Source of the DNA: an uncultured Eubacteriales bacterium
GTDB taxonomy: Bacteria > Bacillota > Clostridia > Christensenellales > UMGS416
DNA length: 64,000 nt
Assembly (NCBI GenBank): GCA_900542005.1
Contig: UQLW01000015.1
Span: 1 to 64,000, forward strand
Reading direction: 5' to 3'
A model generated the notes under the pieces. That model saw only the letters and a list, made by a program, of their open reading frames with translations, ran no database searches and was not told the DNA's origin. This document shows, one piece after another, positions 7,708 through 16,971 of this stretch (position 1 is the first letter of the stretch; every line of letters begins with the position of its first letter). The position numbers and the translations under genes were made by a program.

Positions 7708-8496
7708 GTGGATAGGGTGATTACCGCCGTGCAGAACGAGCGGGTCAAGCAGCTTCGCCAGCTGAACCAGAAAAAGGGCCGCCGGGAGCAGGGGCTCTTT
7801 CTGGCCGAGGGCCCCCATCTGGTGGAGGAGGCGGTGAAAAGCGGCGCAGCCATTGCCCTGATGGTGGTGGAGGAGGGCCGCGAAGCATCCTTTGCGGCGC
7901 TGCTGCAGGGCGTCGAGCCGGAGAGGCTGATGCGGGTATCCCGCCCGGTCATGGAGGCGATCAGCGAAACGCGGACGCCGCAGGGGATCCTGGCGGCCAC
8001 GCCCCTGCTGCTTAAGCCCTGGCAGGGCGGCCGCGAGGCCGGGCTCATGCTGATCCTGGATAACCTGCAGGATCCGGGCAATATGGGCACCATCATCCGC
8101 ACCGCCGACGCGGCGGGCGCGGACGGCGTGCTGGTTTCGGCCGATTCCGTCGATGTGCATAACCCCAAATGCGTACGGTCCACCATGGGCTCCCTCTTTC
8201 ATCTGCCACTGTGGGAGTGTGGGGATCTGCCGGCGGCCGTCCGCGCCATGACGGACAGCGGCTGGGCGGTGCTTTGCGGCGACCTGAAGGGGGACGACTT
8301 CTTTCACCGCCGCATGGACAGCCGCCGCCAGGCGCTGATTGTGGGCAACGAGGCCGCCGGCGTCCGGGAGGAGGTAGCGCAGGCGGCCAGCCACCGGTTC
8401 CGCCTGGCTATGGCCGGCCGCGCCGAATCGCTGAACGCGGCGGTAGCCGCAGGCATCATGGTCTATGACCTGGCCCGGCGCATGGGGCGGCTGTAG
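7708..8496 (+). CDS. TrmH/SpoU-family RNA 2'-O-ribose methyltransferase
   Basis: SAM-dependent SPOUT-fold enzyme that methylates a ribose 2'-OH in rRNA or tRNA. The start is GTG 7708, placed by GGGAGG at 7695-7700; an upstream in-frame extension would run into the L20 terminator. The protein is 262 aa, with an N-terminal L30e-like substrate-binding domain and the SPOUT motifs LDNLQDPGNMGTIIRTADAA (motif 1), IVGNEAAGV (motif 2) and ESLNAAVAAGIMVYD (motif 3). The family is often annotated YsgA or TrmH-like. The target nucleotide cannot be deduced. Confidence 0.92.
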   Translation: MDRVITAVQNERVKQLRQLNQKKGRREQGLFLAEGPHLVEEAVKSGAAIALMVVEEGREASFAALLQGVEPERLMRVSRPVMEAISETRTPQGILAATPLLLKPWQGGREAGLMLILDNLQDPGNMGTIIRTADAAGADGVLVSADSVDVHNPKCVRSTMGSLFHLPLWECGDLPAAVRAMTDSGWAVLCGDLKGDDFFHRRMDSRRQALIVGNEAAGVREEVAQAASHRFRLAMAGRAESLNAAVAAGIMVYDLARRMGRL

Positions 8497-8538
8497 GCTG
8501 CGCCGCGCTGAAGGAATCGCCAAAGGGAGGACTGGGAA

Positions 8539-9582
8539 ATGACAGATTTGGAGCGGGCTGGCGCCGCCCTGTGCGATTGGTTCGACGATAACATGCGGCC
8601 GCTGCCCTGGCGTGAAAACCGGGAGCCCTACCGGATCTGGGTTTCCGAGGTGATGCTGCAGCAGACGCGGGTGGAAACCGTGATCGGATACTTTGAGCGT
8701 TTCATGGCGCGGTTTCCCACGGTCCAGGCGCTGGCCGCCGCCCAGCGGGATGAGGTCCTGAAGCTTTGGGAGGGCCTGGGGTATTACCGCCGGGCGGACT
8801 ATCTGCTCAGGGGGGCCGCGTATATCGTGAACCAGTTGGGCGGCGTATTTCCCCGCAGCGCCCGGGAATTGGAGCAGGTACCGGGCATCGGCGCCTATAC
8901 GGCTGGGGCGATCGCCAGCATGGCCTTCGGAGAACGGGTCGCCGCGGTGGATGGCAATGTATTACGGGTGACCTCCCGGATCGCAGCCTACAGCGATCCG
9001 GTGGATCTGCCAAAAACCCGGGCAAAGGCCGGGGAAATATCGCTGGCCATGATGCCTGAGGGCCGGGCATGGAGCCACACGCAGGCCATGATGGAGCTGG
9101 GCGCCTGCCTCTGCCTGCCCAGGAACCCACGCTGTAACCTCTGCCCGGTGCAAGGCGCGTGCCGTGCCTTTGCGCTGGGCCTGGAGCGGGCCCTGCCGGT
9201 CAGGGGGGCCCGCAGAAAACAGCTTGAGGTGAACCGGGACGTATACATGATATCCGACGGCGGGCGCGTACTGCTGAGGCGAAGGCCCGACGAGGGCCTG
9301 CTGCGGGGCATGTGGGAATTCCCGGGCGAGGAGGATACGGGCTTTCTGGCCGGTTTCACCGTCCTCGCCCGGGAAAAGGCGGTACCGGCGCGCCATGTGT
9401 TCACCCACCGCATCTGGCAGATGCAGGGATGGTGGATTGAAGTAGCGCCCTGCGCCGCGCCGGAGGGCTGCTGCTGGGCGGATGTGGAAAAGCTGGAGGC
9501 GCTGGCGTTGCCCGCGGCGATGGCGGCCTTCCGGGCCTATGCGGCGGCCCGGCTGGGCGGCAGGGGCGAAGGGGATAAATGA
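8539..9582 (+). CDS. mutY: Adenine DNA glycosylase MutY
   Basis: Removes adenine mispaired with 8-oxoguanine. It is 347 aa: a helix-hairpin-helix glycosylase domain with VPGIGAYTAGAIASMAFG, the catalytic Asp138 in VDGNVLRV, four cluster cysteines C192-x6-C199-x2-C202-x5-C208, and a C-terminal NUDIX-like domain from about 230 that reads 8-oxoG. The motif LQQTRVETVIGYFERF near the N-terminus is a MutY hallmark. GGGAGG lies upstream of the ATG, and a strong terminator follows. Confidence 0.96.
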   Translation: MTDLERAGAALCDWFDDNMRPLPWRENREPYRIWVSEVMLQQTRVETVIGYFERFMARFPTVQALAAAQRDEVLKLWEGLGYYRRADYLLRGAAYIVNQLGGVFPRSARELEQVPGIGAYTAGAIASMAFGERVAAVDGNVLRVTSRIAAYSDPVDLPKTRAKAGEISLAMMPEGRAWSHTQAMMELGACLCLPRNPRCNLCPVQGACRAFALGLERALPVRGARRKQLEVNRDVYMISDGGRVLLRRRPDEGLLRGMWEFPGEEDTGFLAGFTVLAREKAVPARHVFTHRIWQMQGWWIEVAPCAAPEGCCWADVEKLEALALPAAMAAFRAYAAARLGGRGEGDK

Positions 9583-9586
9583 GCGG

Positions 9587-9625
9587 GAGAAGATTTGCAG
9601 GCGTTGCAAATCTTCTCTTTTTTTT
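9587..9625 (+). terminator. Terminator after mutY
   Basis: Perfect 13-bp stem GAGAAGATTTGCA (9587-9599) with TGCAAATCTTCTC (9605-9617), a 5-nt loop and eight T residues. Confidence 0.95.
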
Positions 9626-9677
9626 GTATAGTGAAGGGTAACCGGTTGGTTCCGGTATAGAATAAGGAGTATGGATT

Positions 9678-10535
9678 TTGGTTTATTGGATCATCGGAAT
9701 CGGTCTGGCATTGATAGCGGTGGCCTATTTGGCCCTCCGGCAGGATCTGCATGTGGTGCGTTATGCCCTGGAGAGCGACCGCCTGCCGCCGGATGCCCGG
9801 ATGCGGCTTGTCGTGGTCAGCGACCTGCACAATACCATATACCCCGGCGGCCAGCAGGCCCTGGCCGGCGTAATCCTGGGGGAAAAGCCCGATGCCGTCC
9901 TTGTCACCGGCGATTTCTTCGACGAGCACGGAGACGCCCGGGGCGCCAGGCTGCTGGCCGGGGCGCTGAAGGGGCGCGTCGCCTGCTATTATGCCCCTGG
10001 GAACCATGAATACAGAGCGCCCCAGCCGGAGGCAACCTTCCGCCAGCTGGGGGATTTGGGCTGCGTGGTGCTGCGCAACCGCGCTGCGCTGGTGCGTCTG
10101 GGCCATGCCAACGTGGTGCTGGCAGGGCTGGATGACCCGGAAAGGGCGAAGATCGACAAGGGCTACGATTGGGAAGCGGCGCTGGCCCACCTGGGCGAGG
10201 AGGTAGCGGGACTGCCGGGCTACCGTATTCTGCTGGCCCATCGCCCGGACGCCATCGACGAATACCGGCAGATGGATTTTGACCTCATCCTATCGGGCCA
10301 TGCCCACGGAGGCCAGTGGCGGATCCCGGGCTGGATCAATGGCGTATACGCGCCGGGGCAGGGCCTTTTTCCCCGCTATGCCGGGGGGCTTTACCTGCTG
10401 GACGACCTGGCCTTTATCGTCAGCCGCGGGCTTTCCAACAATACTTGGGTACCGCGTATCTTTAATCCGCCCGAGCTTGTAGTGATCGAGCTTACAGGCA
10501 AAGGGCGGCAGAACCATGGCAGAGGAGGCGCATGA
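9678..10535 (+). CDS. Membrane-anchored metallophosphoesterase (YkuE-like)
   Basis: Calcineurin-type dinuclear-metal phosphoesterase, 285 aa. An N-terminal hydrophobic stretch (about residues 3-18) probably anchors or exports it. Metal motifs are in order: SDLH, GDFFDEHGD, GNHE and GHAHGG. The closest well-known relatives are YkuE/YaeI-type phosphodiesterases acting at the membrane, some on lipid A precursors; the substrate here is unknown. The start is TTG 9678, since GGAG at 9666-9669 is correctly spaced and the ATG at 9671 opens a different, non-conserved frame. Its stop overlaps the rarA start by 4 nt (ATGA). Confidence 0.88.
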   Translation: MVYWIIGIGLALIAVAYLALRQDLHVVRYALESDRLPPDARMRLVVVSDLHNTIYPGGQQALAGVILGEKPDAVLVTGDFFDEHGDARGARLLAGALKGRVACYYAPGNHEYRAPQPEATFRQLGDLGCVVLRNRAALVRLGHANVVLAGLDDPERAKIDKGYDWEAALAHLGEEVAGLPGYRILLAHRPDAIDEYRQMDFDLILSGHAHGGQWRIPGWINGVYAPGQGLFPRYAGGLYLLDDLAFIVSRGLSNNTWVPRIFNPPELVVIELTGKGRQNHGRGGA

Positions 10536-11842
10536 GCATGGAAAGCTTCTTGGAACCCAAGACGCCGGCCAGGGCGCCGCTGGCTGACAGGATGCGGCCG
10601 GTTACCCTGGATGAATTCATGGGCCAGCAGCATTTGATCGGCCCCGGACGGCTGCTGCGGCGCGCCATTATGGCCGACCGGCTGACCAGCAGCATCTTCT
10701 ATGGCCCGCCGGGCTGCGGAAAGACCACCTTGGCCTCTATCATTGCGGCGACGACCCAAATGAATTTTGTCAAGCTCAATGCTGTCACCACCGGCGTAGG
10801 GGAGCTCCGCGAGGTGCTCAAGCAAGCCCAGGCCCATGAGCAGCGCACCGGGCAGGCTACGCTGCTGCTGCTGGATGAGTGCCACCGCTGGAACAAAGCG
10901 CAGTCCGATGCGCTTTTGCCTGCGCTGGAGCGGGGGACGCTGTGCTTCATCGGATCGACCACCGAGAACCCGATGATCAACATGACGCCGGCCCTGGTTT
11001 CCCGCTGCCGGATCTTCGAGTTCCGGGCGCTTAAGGACGAGGACGTGATCCTTGCGCTGCGCCGCGCGCTGGCCGATGAGCAGCGGGGCTTTGGGCGCAT
11101 GGCGGTTGAAGCGGATGAGGATGCGCTGCGCCATATCGCCTCCGTGGCCAATGGCGACGTGCGCAGCGCGCTGAACGCGCTGGAGCTGGCGGTGCTGACC
11201 ACCCCGCCGGAGCCGGGCGGAGCGATCCATGTGACGCTGCCGGTGGCAGAGGAGTCCATCCAGCGGCGGGTGCTGCAGATGGACGAGTCCTATTTTTACG
11301 ATATGCTGTCGGCCTTCTGCAAGTCGCTCCGGGGCAGCGACGCCGACGCCGCGCTGGCCTGGTTCGCCCGTATGGTGACCGGCGGGGTGGATCCGCATAT
11401 CATCGTGAGGCGGATGATGGTTCATGCCTCGGAGGATGTGGGGCTGGCTGCGCCGGACGCGCTGCTGCAGGCTGTGGCGGCGGCTGAGGCCCTGGACCGT
11501 ATCGGCATGCCGGAGGCACGGATCCCGATCGCTCAGGCGATTATTTTCATCTGCGAATCGCCCAAATCCAACGCGGCCTCAGCGGCGGTGGAGCGGGCCT
11601 TCGCTTCGGCGGAAAAGACGCGGCATGACCCTGTGCCGCTGCACCTGAAGGATACCCACTATATCGGCAGCGGCAAAATCAAGGCGGGGGAGGGGTACCG
11701 GTATCCCCATGATTTCCCGGGGCATTATGTGAAGCAGCAATACATGCCGGCGTCAGCCCAGGGCGAGCGGTATTATGAACCCAGCGACCAGGGCTTTGAG
11801 CGGCGGATTGGCGAGCTGCGCAGGGCCCGGATGGATCCATAG
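10532..11842 (+). CDS. rarA: Replication-associated recombination protein RarA (MgsA)
   Basis: AAA+ ATPase of the clamp-loader clade that acts at stalled replication forks. It is 436 aa: Walker A GPPGCGKTT near residues 58-66, Walker B LLLLDECHR near 110-118 (most homologues read DEIHR), the sensor segment GSTTENP, an arginine finger region, and the C-terminal tetramerisation domain ending with the HYIGSGKIKAGEGYRYPHD region typical of RarA. The first ATG overlaps the previous stop; a second ATG two codons later is equally possible. It is co-transcribed with the phosphoesterase. Confidence 0.95.
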   Translation: MSMESFLEPKTPARAPLADRMRPVTLDEFMGQQHLIGPGRLLRRAIMADRLTSSIFYGPPGCGKTTLASIIAATTQMNFVKLNAVTTGVGELREVLKQAQAHEQRTGQATLLLLDECHRWNKAQSDALLPALERGTLCFIGSTTENPMINMTPALVSRCRIFEFRALKDEDVILALRRALADEQRGFGRMAVEADEDALRHIASVANGDVRSALNALELAVLTTPPEPGGAIHVTLPVAEESIQRRVLQMDESYFYDMLSAFCKSLRGSDADAALAWFARMVTGGVDPHIIVRRMMVHASEDVGLAAPDALLQAVAAAEALDRIGMPEARIPIAQAIIFICESPKSNAASAAVERAFASAEKTRHDPVPLHLKDTHYIGSGKIKAGEGYRYPHDFPGHYVKQQYMPASAQGERYYEPSDQGFERRIGELRRARMDP

Positions 11843-11862
11843 AAGAAAAAGGAGGTAATAAG

Positions 11863-13245
11863 ATGCTGGAAATCAACACAGCGCGGCAGGTGCTGGCCGA
11901 GGCGCTGACTACAGGAGGCGACTTTTCCGAAATATTCTGGGAAGATACGCTGCGCTGCGGCCTGTCTTACCTGGGAGGCAGTATGGAGCAGGCGATTTCA
12001 GGGCGCGATCACGGAGCCGGTATCCGCGTGCTGAAGGGGACGCATGCGGTCTATGTCTATACCAACGACACCTCCCTTGCGGGGCTGATGGACGCCGCCC
12101 GCAAGGCGGCTGCGGCGATTGGCTCTGACCGGCTGCCATCGGGGGAAATCGTGCTGAGCGCGACGCCGATGGGAAGGCTGAACCCCATCGCCATCGCGCC
12201 GGATGCGGTAAGCGCCCGGAAAAAGGCGGCATGGATGCGGGAGGCCTATCAGGCGGCCAAGGCCTATAGCCAGGAGATCAGCCAGGTCTCTGTGGGGCTG
12301 AACGACAGCTGCCGGCGGATTGTCATTGCCAACAGCGAGGGGCTGTATGTGCCCAAGGAGCATACCCATGTGCGGATCCGGGTAGGCGCCGTGGCGGAGA
12401 AGGACGGCGAGACCCAGACCGGCATGAACGCCCCCGGATGGCAGCGGGGCTATGAGGCCCTGGAGGAGCTGGATATTGCGGCCATGGCGCAGGCGGCGGC
12501 CAAGCAGGCGGTTACCATGCTGCACGCCGACCTTTGCCCGGCCGGCCGGATGCCTGTGGCCATTGAGAACGGCTTCGGCGGCGTGCTTTTCCACGAGGCC
12601 TGCGGCCACTCGCTGGAGGCCACCGGCGTGTCCAAGGGCCATTCGGAATTCTGCGGGAAGCTGGGGCAGCAGATCGCCAGCCCCATCGTGACGGCCATCG
12701 ACGACGGCACCATTCCCAACGGATGGGGTTCCGGCGACGTGGACGACGAGGGAGCCCCCACCCGCCGCAATGTGCTCATTGAAAAGGGTATCCTCAAGCA
12801 ATACCTGGTGGACAAGCTGGGCGGACGCCGCATGGGCATGGAGCCCAACGGCTGCAGCCGCCGGCAGAACTATACCTTCGCCCCCACCAGCCGCATGAGC
12901 AATACCTTTATCGCTCCCGGTACCGACGATAACGGTGAGATTATCGCCTCCATGGGCGATGGGCTGTATTGCGCCTCCATGGGCGGCGGTTCGGTCAACC
13001 CGATGACCGGCGACTTTAACTTTGCTGTCAGCGAGGGATACCTGGTGCGTAACGGGAAAATCGATAAACCGGTGCGGGGCGCGACGCTGATCGGCCGCGG
13101 CTCTCAGATCCTGATGGCCATCGACCGGGTGGGAACGGATATGAAGACGGGACAGGGCATGTGCGGCTCCCTCTCCGGATCCATTCCGGCAGATGTGGGC
13201 CAGCCGCTGATCCGGATCCGCGAGATCACCGTGGGCGGACGATAG
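11863..13245 (+). CDS. tldD: Metalloprotease TldD
   Basis: Catalytic subunit of the TldD/TldE zinc protease, which degrades unfolded small peptides and matures some ribosomal peptides. It is 460 aa. The zinc motif HEACGH lies at residues 244-249 (H244, E245, H249), within the family context FHEACGHSLEA. AAAGGAGG precedes the ATG. The partner subunit tldE begins 10 nt after the stop, as expected for an obligate heterodimer. No peptide-precursor or radical-SAM gene is nearby, so a general proteolytic role is more likely than a dedicated RiPP pathway. Confidence 0.94.
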   Translation: MLEINTARQVLAEALTTGGDFSEIFWEDTLRCGLSYLGGSMEQAISGRDHGAGIRVLKGTHAVYVYTNDTSLAGLMDAARKAAAAIGSDRLPSGEIVLSATPMGRLNPIAIAPDAVSARKKAAWMREAYQAAKAYSQEISQVSVGLNDSCRRIVIANSEGLYVPKEHTHVRIRVGAVAEKDGETQTGMNAPGWQRGYEALEELDIAAMAQAAAKQAVTMLHADLCPAGRMPVAIENGFGGVLFHEACGHSLEATGVSKGHSEFCGKLGQQIASPIVTAIDDGTIPNGWGSGDVDDEGAPTRRNVLIEKGILKQYLVDKLGGRRMGMEPNGCSRRQNYTFAPTSRMSNTFIAPGTDDNGEIIASMGDGLYCASMGGGSVNPMTGDFNFAVSEGYLVRNGKIDKPVRGATLIGRGSQILMAIDRVGTDMKTGQGMCGSLSGSIPADVGQPLIRIREITVGGR

Positions 13246-13254
13246 GAGGATACG

Positions 13255-14637
13255 ATGAAGCTGGATGATTTTTTGAAGCTGCTCTTTGAAAAGGCGAAGG
13301 CGGCCGGGCTGACCGAGTTCGACGCCATGTACTGCGAGGGCGAGAATTTCAGGGTCAGCGCCTTTGAAGGCGAGCTGGACGGGTACCATGTCAACGCCTC
13401 CCAGGGGCTCTCCTTCCGGGCGCTCTGCGGCGAAACCATGGGCTACGCCTATACGGAGACGCTGGATGAAGAGGCGGCTGGTATGCTGGTGAAGATGGCT
13501 GTGGAAAACGCCGCGCTGGTGGAACCCAAGGATCCCCAATTCATTTATGACGGCGGCGGGACATACCCGGCGGCCGACGGAATGAATCCCGCGCTGGAGG
13601 CCGTTTCCGTGCAGGAGAAGATCGATGCGGTGCTGAAGCTGGAGCAGGCGGTGAAGGAAGCGGATCCCAGGGTCAAGACCGTGCTGCAGTGCGTGCTTGC
13701 TTCGGGGTCGGGCTTTGTGCGCCTGGTCAATTCCAAGGGTGTGGATTGCGCCTACCGGGATAACCTGATGTACAGCTATGCCGCCGCCGCCGTGGAGGAC
13801 GGCGGGCGCAGCGTGGATGGCTTTGATATTGCCTGCACCCGGGAGCCCGATGGTCTGGACATGGAGCGCCTTGCGCGCAGCGCGGTGGACAAGGCGCTGG
13901 CCCGCTGCGGGGCGCGTACCGTCCCCTCCGGCCAGTATCCGGTCATCCTGGAGCATGGCGCGGCGGCCGACCTGCTGGAGTGCTTCTGCGGCATGTTCTG
14001 CGCCGATAGCGCCCAGAAGGGATATTCGCGGCTGGCCGGACGGGAGGGTGAGGCGATTGCCTCCGATAAGGTCACGCTTATGGATGATCCGACCCTTGCC
14101 TGCCTGTCGGCGGAGGCGGCCAAGGCCGCCCGGGGCTTCGCCGGGCAGCCCTTTGACGGGGAGGGCGTGCCGGCCCGCGCCAAGGCCGTGATCGAAAAGG
14201 GGCGGTTGGCCACCCTTTTGCATAACCTGACGACGGCGGCCAAGGCCGGGACTCAGTCCACCGGCAACGCCAGCCGCAGCAGCTATAAGTCCACTGTAGG
14301 CGTCGCGCCGACCAACCTCTACATATTGCCCGGGGAGGATTCGCTGGAGGCCATGATGCGCAAGATGGGCGACGGCCTTGTGATCGACGACCTCTCCGGC
14401 CTGCACGCCGGGGCCAACGGCGTATCCGGCGATTTTTCCCTGCTGGCCCAGGGCTATCAGGTCAAGGAGGGAAAACGCGCCGGCGCTGTGGAGCAGATCA
14501 CCGTGGCGGGGAACTTCTATGAGCTTTTGAACCGGATCGTATCGGTGGGCAGCGACCTTACCTTTGGCCTGCCGGGCTCCAGCTGTGTGGGCTCGCCCAG
14601 CCTCTGGATCCAATCGCTGGATATCGCCGGCGAGTAG
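13255..14637 (+). CDS. tldE: TldE (PmbA) partner subunit
   Basis: Non-catalytic homologue of TldD that forms the heterodimer; it lacks the HExxxH zinc motif, as family members do. It is 460 aa, with the conserved C-terminal stretch around SRSSYKSTVGVAPTNLYI and FSLLAQGYQVKEGKR. It begins 10 nt after tldD with an AGGAGG site overlapping the tldD stop. A strong terminator ends the transcription unit. Confidence 0.94.
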   Translation: MKLDDFLKLLFEKAKAAGLTEFDAMYCEGENFRVSAFEGELDGYHVNASQGLSFRALCGETMGYAYTETLDEEAAGMLVKMAVENAALVEPKDPQFIYDGGGTYPAADGMNPALEAVSVQEKIDAVLKLEQAVKEADPRVKTVLQCVLASGSGFVRLVNSKGVDCAYRDNLMYSYAAAAVEDGGRSVDGFDIACTREPDGLDMERLARSAVDKALARCGARTVPSGQYPVILEHGAAADLLECFCGMFCADSAQKGYSRLAGREGEAIASDKVTLMDDPTLACLSAEAAKAARGFAGQPFDGEGVPARAKAVIEKGRLATLLHNLTTAAKAGTQSTGNASRSSYKSTVGVAPTNLYILPGEDSLEAMMRKMGDGLVIDDLSGLHAGANGVSGDFSLLAQGYQVKEGKRAGAVEQITVAGNFYELLNRIVSVGSDLTFGLPGSSCVGSPSLWIQSLDIAGE

Positions 14638-14654
14638 GGAGGCGCCCCATATCT

Positions 14655-14682
14655 TCGGCCGCTGGATGCGGCCGATTTTTTT
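14655..14682 (+). terminator. Terminator after tldE
   Basis: Perfect 8-bp stem TCGGCCGC (14655-14662) with GCGGCCGA (14668-14675), a 5-nt loop and seven T residues. Confidence 0.92.
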
Positions 14683-14722
14683 GCGCTATGCGGGGAGAAA
14701 GGATGGCACGGATGAAGGGAAG

Positions 14723-14772
14723 CTTGCAAGGAAAGAAATAATTCTTGCAAAATTGCCGCCGCATGGTACAAT
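14723..14772 (+). promoter_or_regulatory. rpiR promoter with two CTTGCAA boxes
   Basis: TTGCAA (14745-14750) and TACAAT (14767-14772) are spaced 16 nt and form the promoter. CTTGCAA occurs at 14723-14729 and again at 14744-14750, exactly 21 bp apart (two helical turns), the second covering the -35 box. This arrangement suits a dimeric regulator, possibly the RpiR protein itself. Confidence 0.65.
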
Positions 14773-14797
14773 ACTAGGCGTATAGAAGGAGGTACCC

Positions 14798-15664
14798 ATG
14801 GAACAGACGACGGATCTTCTGCAGCTGATTGAGGAAAAGAGCGCCCGAATGAGCAAGGGCCATCGGGCCATCAGCCGCTTTATCCTGCAGGAATACGATA
14901 AGGCCGCCTTCATGACGGCGCTGAAAATCGGGGAGCGGGTTGGCGTCAGCGAATCCACGGTGGTACGTTTCGCCATGTCCCTGGGCTTTTCCGGCTATCC
15001 GGAGCTGCAAAAGGCGCTGCAGGAGCTGGTGCGCAATAAGCTTACGACATTGCAGCGCATGGAAATGACCTCGGACCAGAGCTATTCCATGGTGCTCCGG
15101 GGCGTTATGAAGGCCGACATCAACAACCTGAAAAGCACCCTGGAAAACCTGTCGGCCGATACCTTTGAGGCCATGGTCGAAGCCATGTACTCGGCCAAGC
15201 GGGTATATATCATGGGCCTGCGCAGCTCGGCGCCGCTGGCCCAGTTTATGGGGTATTATCTCAGCTTTATCCTGGATAACGTGTATGTGGTGACCTCCGG
15301 CATCAACGATATACTGGAACAGATTTTTCACATTGAGCAGGGCGATATGCTGCTGGGCATCAGCTTTCCGCGGTATTCGCGCCGGACGGTGGACGGCATG
15401 CGCTACGCCAGGGAGCGGGGCGCCACGGTGGCGGCGGTGACCGACTCGGCTACCTCGCCGCTGGCGTCGCTGGCGGAGCATACGCTGATGGTGAAAAGCG
15501 ATATCGCCTCCTTTGTGGATTCCCTTGTCGCGCCCTTTTCGGTGATGAATGCGCTGATTGTGGCCATCGCCATGAAAAAGCGCACCGCCGTAGCCGATCA
15601 TTTTAAGACGCTGGAGGATATATGGGGCCAATACCACGTCTATTTGGAAAAGGAGAACGGGTAA
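14798..15664 (+). CDS. RpiR/MurR-family transcriptional regulator
   Basis: Sugar-phosphate-responsive transcription factor, 288 aa. The N-terminal helix-turn-helix (about residues 15-80) contains KIGERVGVSESTVVRFAMSLGFSGY, of which VSESTVVRF is the recognition helix; a SIS sugar-isomerase-type effector domain spans about 125-265. AGGAGG precedes the ATG. No sugar catabolic gene is adjacent, so the ligand and targets are unknown. The repeated CTTGCAA boxes in its promoter suggest autoregulation. Confidence 0.92.
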   Translation: MEQTTDLLQLIEEKSARMSKGHRAISRFILQEYDKAAFMTALKIGERVGVSESTVVRFAMSLGFSGYPELQKALQELVRNKLTTLQRMEMTSDQSYSMVLRGVMKADINNLKSTLENLSADTFEAMVEAMYSAKRVYIMGLRSSAPLAQFMGYYLSFILDNVYVVTSGINDILEQIFHIEQGDMLLGISFPRYSRRTVDGMRYARERGATVAAVTDSATSPLASLAEHTLMVKSDIASFVDSLVAPFSVMNALIVAIAMKKRTAVADHFKTLEDIWGQYHVYLEKENG

Positions 15665-15665
15665 A

Positions 15666-16919
15666 TTGACCAAGGCGCTTATCGTGGGGGGCGGCCCCGC
15701 GGGCATGATTGCCGCCATTGCCGCCGCAGAGGAGGGCGCTTCGGTAACGCTGCTGGAGCGCAATGAAAAGCTGGGGAAAAAGCTCTATATCACGGGAAAG
15801 GGCCGCTGTAATATCACCAACGATTGCCAGAGGGAGGCCTTTTTTGCTGCGATTCCCCGCAATCCCCGCTTTCTTTACAGCGCCTACAGCCGCTTCAGCC
15901 CGCAGGAGCTGATGGCGACCATGCAGCGGCTGGGCGTCCCCATGACGGTGGAACGGGGCAATCGGGTATTTCCTGCCTCCCAGAAGGCCAGCGACGTAAC
16001 CCGCGCGCTGGCCCAGCGCATGCAGCAGCTGGGCGTAGAGGTACGGCTCAATACGCGCGTCAGCAGCCTTGCCCTTAGCGGGGGACGGGTCTGCGGCGTC
16101 CGGGACGAAGCGGGGACGCTGTATCCGGCCGACTGCGTGGTCATTGCCACCGGGGGCCTGGCCTATCCGCTGACGGGTTCCACCGGGGACGGATATGAGC
16201 TGGCCCGCCAGGCGGGGCACCGGGTTACGCCAACCTATCCTTCACTGATCTCCCTGGAAGCAGGGGATCCCTGGATTCCCGGCCTGCAGGGGCTGTCGCT
16301 GAAAAATGTGAGGCTTACCGCGCGGCTGGGAAAAAAGACGCTGTTTAGCGGGCTGGGCGAGATGATGTTCACCCATTATGGTATCACAGGGCCGCTGGTG
16401 CTGACGCTTTCAGCGCTGCTGCCGCAGGAAGGGCTGGAAACGGCGGCGGTGCATCTGGACCTGAAGCCGGGCCTTACCGAGGAGCAGCTCAAGCAGCGGA
16501 TCCAGCGGGAGTTTGAGGCCCATGGCAGCCGGCAGCTGATGGGCGCGCTGGCCGAGCTGCTGCCGCGCAGGCTGCTGGAGGCCGTGCTGGAGGCGGCCGG
16601 CCTTGCTCCGGATCTGTCGATCCACCATCTTTCCCGCCAACAGCGTGAGACGCTGCTGGCTTCGTTCAAGGCGCTGCCCATCCACCTGAAGGGCCGGAGA
16701 GGCTTTGATGAGGCGGTGGTGACCCGCGGCGGCGTGGACGTGAAGGAGATCGACCCCAAAACCATGCAGTCCCGGAAGGCGGAGGGCCTTTATTTTGCCG
16801 GTGAGGTGCTGGATGTAGACGGATTCACCGGCGGCTTTAACCTGCAGATCGCTTTTTCTACCGGCTATTCGGCGGGAAAGGCGCTGAAGCCTTGTACAAA
16901 GGACGGCGCGCCGGTATAA
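15666..16919 (+). CDS. BaiN/YhiN (HI0933) family flavoprotein
   Basis: FAD-dependent oxidoreductase, 417 aa. The N-terminal dinucleotide fold has VGGGPAG at residues 7-13 and a conserved ERNEKLGKKLYITGKGRCN; the C-terminal GEVLDVDGFTGGFNLQIAFS is the family signature. One clostridial member (BaiN) reduces bile-acid intermediates, but this locus is the widespread housekeeping version next to cmk, plsC and ispH, so no bile-acid role should be assumed. The start is TTG 15666, one base after the rpiR stop, with AGGAG upstream; there is no in-frame ATG near the start of the conserved region. Confidence 0.9.
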   Translation: MTKALIVGGGPAGMIAAIAAAEEGASVTLLERNEKLGKKLYITGKGRCNITNDCQREAFFAAIPRNPRFLYSAYSRFSPQELMATMQRLGVPMTVERGNRVFPASQKASDVTRALAQRMQQLGVEVRLNTRVSSLALSGGRVCGVRDEAGTLYPADCVVIATGGLAYPLTGSTGDGYELARQAGHRVTPTYPSLISLEAGDPWIPGLQGLSLKNVRLTARLGKKTLFSGLGEMMFTHYGITGPLVLTLSALLPQEGLETAAVHLDLKPGLTEEQLKQRIQREFEAHGSRQLMGALAELLPRRLLEAVLEAAGLAPDLSIHHLSRQQRETLLASFKALPIHLKGRRGFDEAVVTRGGVDVKEIDPKTMQSRKAEGLYFAGEVLDVDGFTGGFNLQIAFSTGYSAGKALKPCTKDGAPV

Positions 16920-16920
16920 T
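16892..16920 (+). promoter_or_regulatory. Promoter of hutP-cmk-plsC
   Basis: TTGTAC (16892-16897) and TATAAT (16915-16920) with a 17-nt spacer, overlapping the end of the flavoprotein gene. The first transcribed bases are rich in NAG triplets. Confidence 0.75.
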
Positions 16921-16971
16921 AGCAGGTAGCGGAAGGCAGGACGAGAAATGCGTTGCAGATGAGGATGTAGG

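Noticed and set aside
9671..10009. ATG-started frame of 112 codons at the phosphoesterase start
   Set aside because: The frame starting with TTG 9678 encodes all metal-binding motifs and is better spaced from GGAG; the ATG frame has none.
11998..14613. Long antisense open frame of 871 codons opposite tldD/tldE
   Set aside because: Low-complexity translation rich in His, Gln, Gly and Arg, typical of the complement of GC-rich genes; no ribosome site and no family resemblance.
15666..16919. Calling the flavoprotein a bile-acid enzyme (BaiN)
   Set aside because: The family is widespread and this locus is the housekeeping context beside cmk and ispH; no other bai gene is present.
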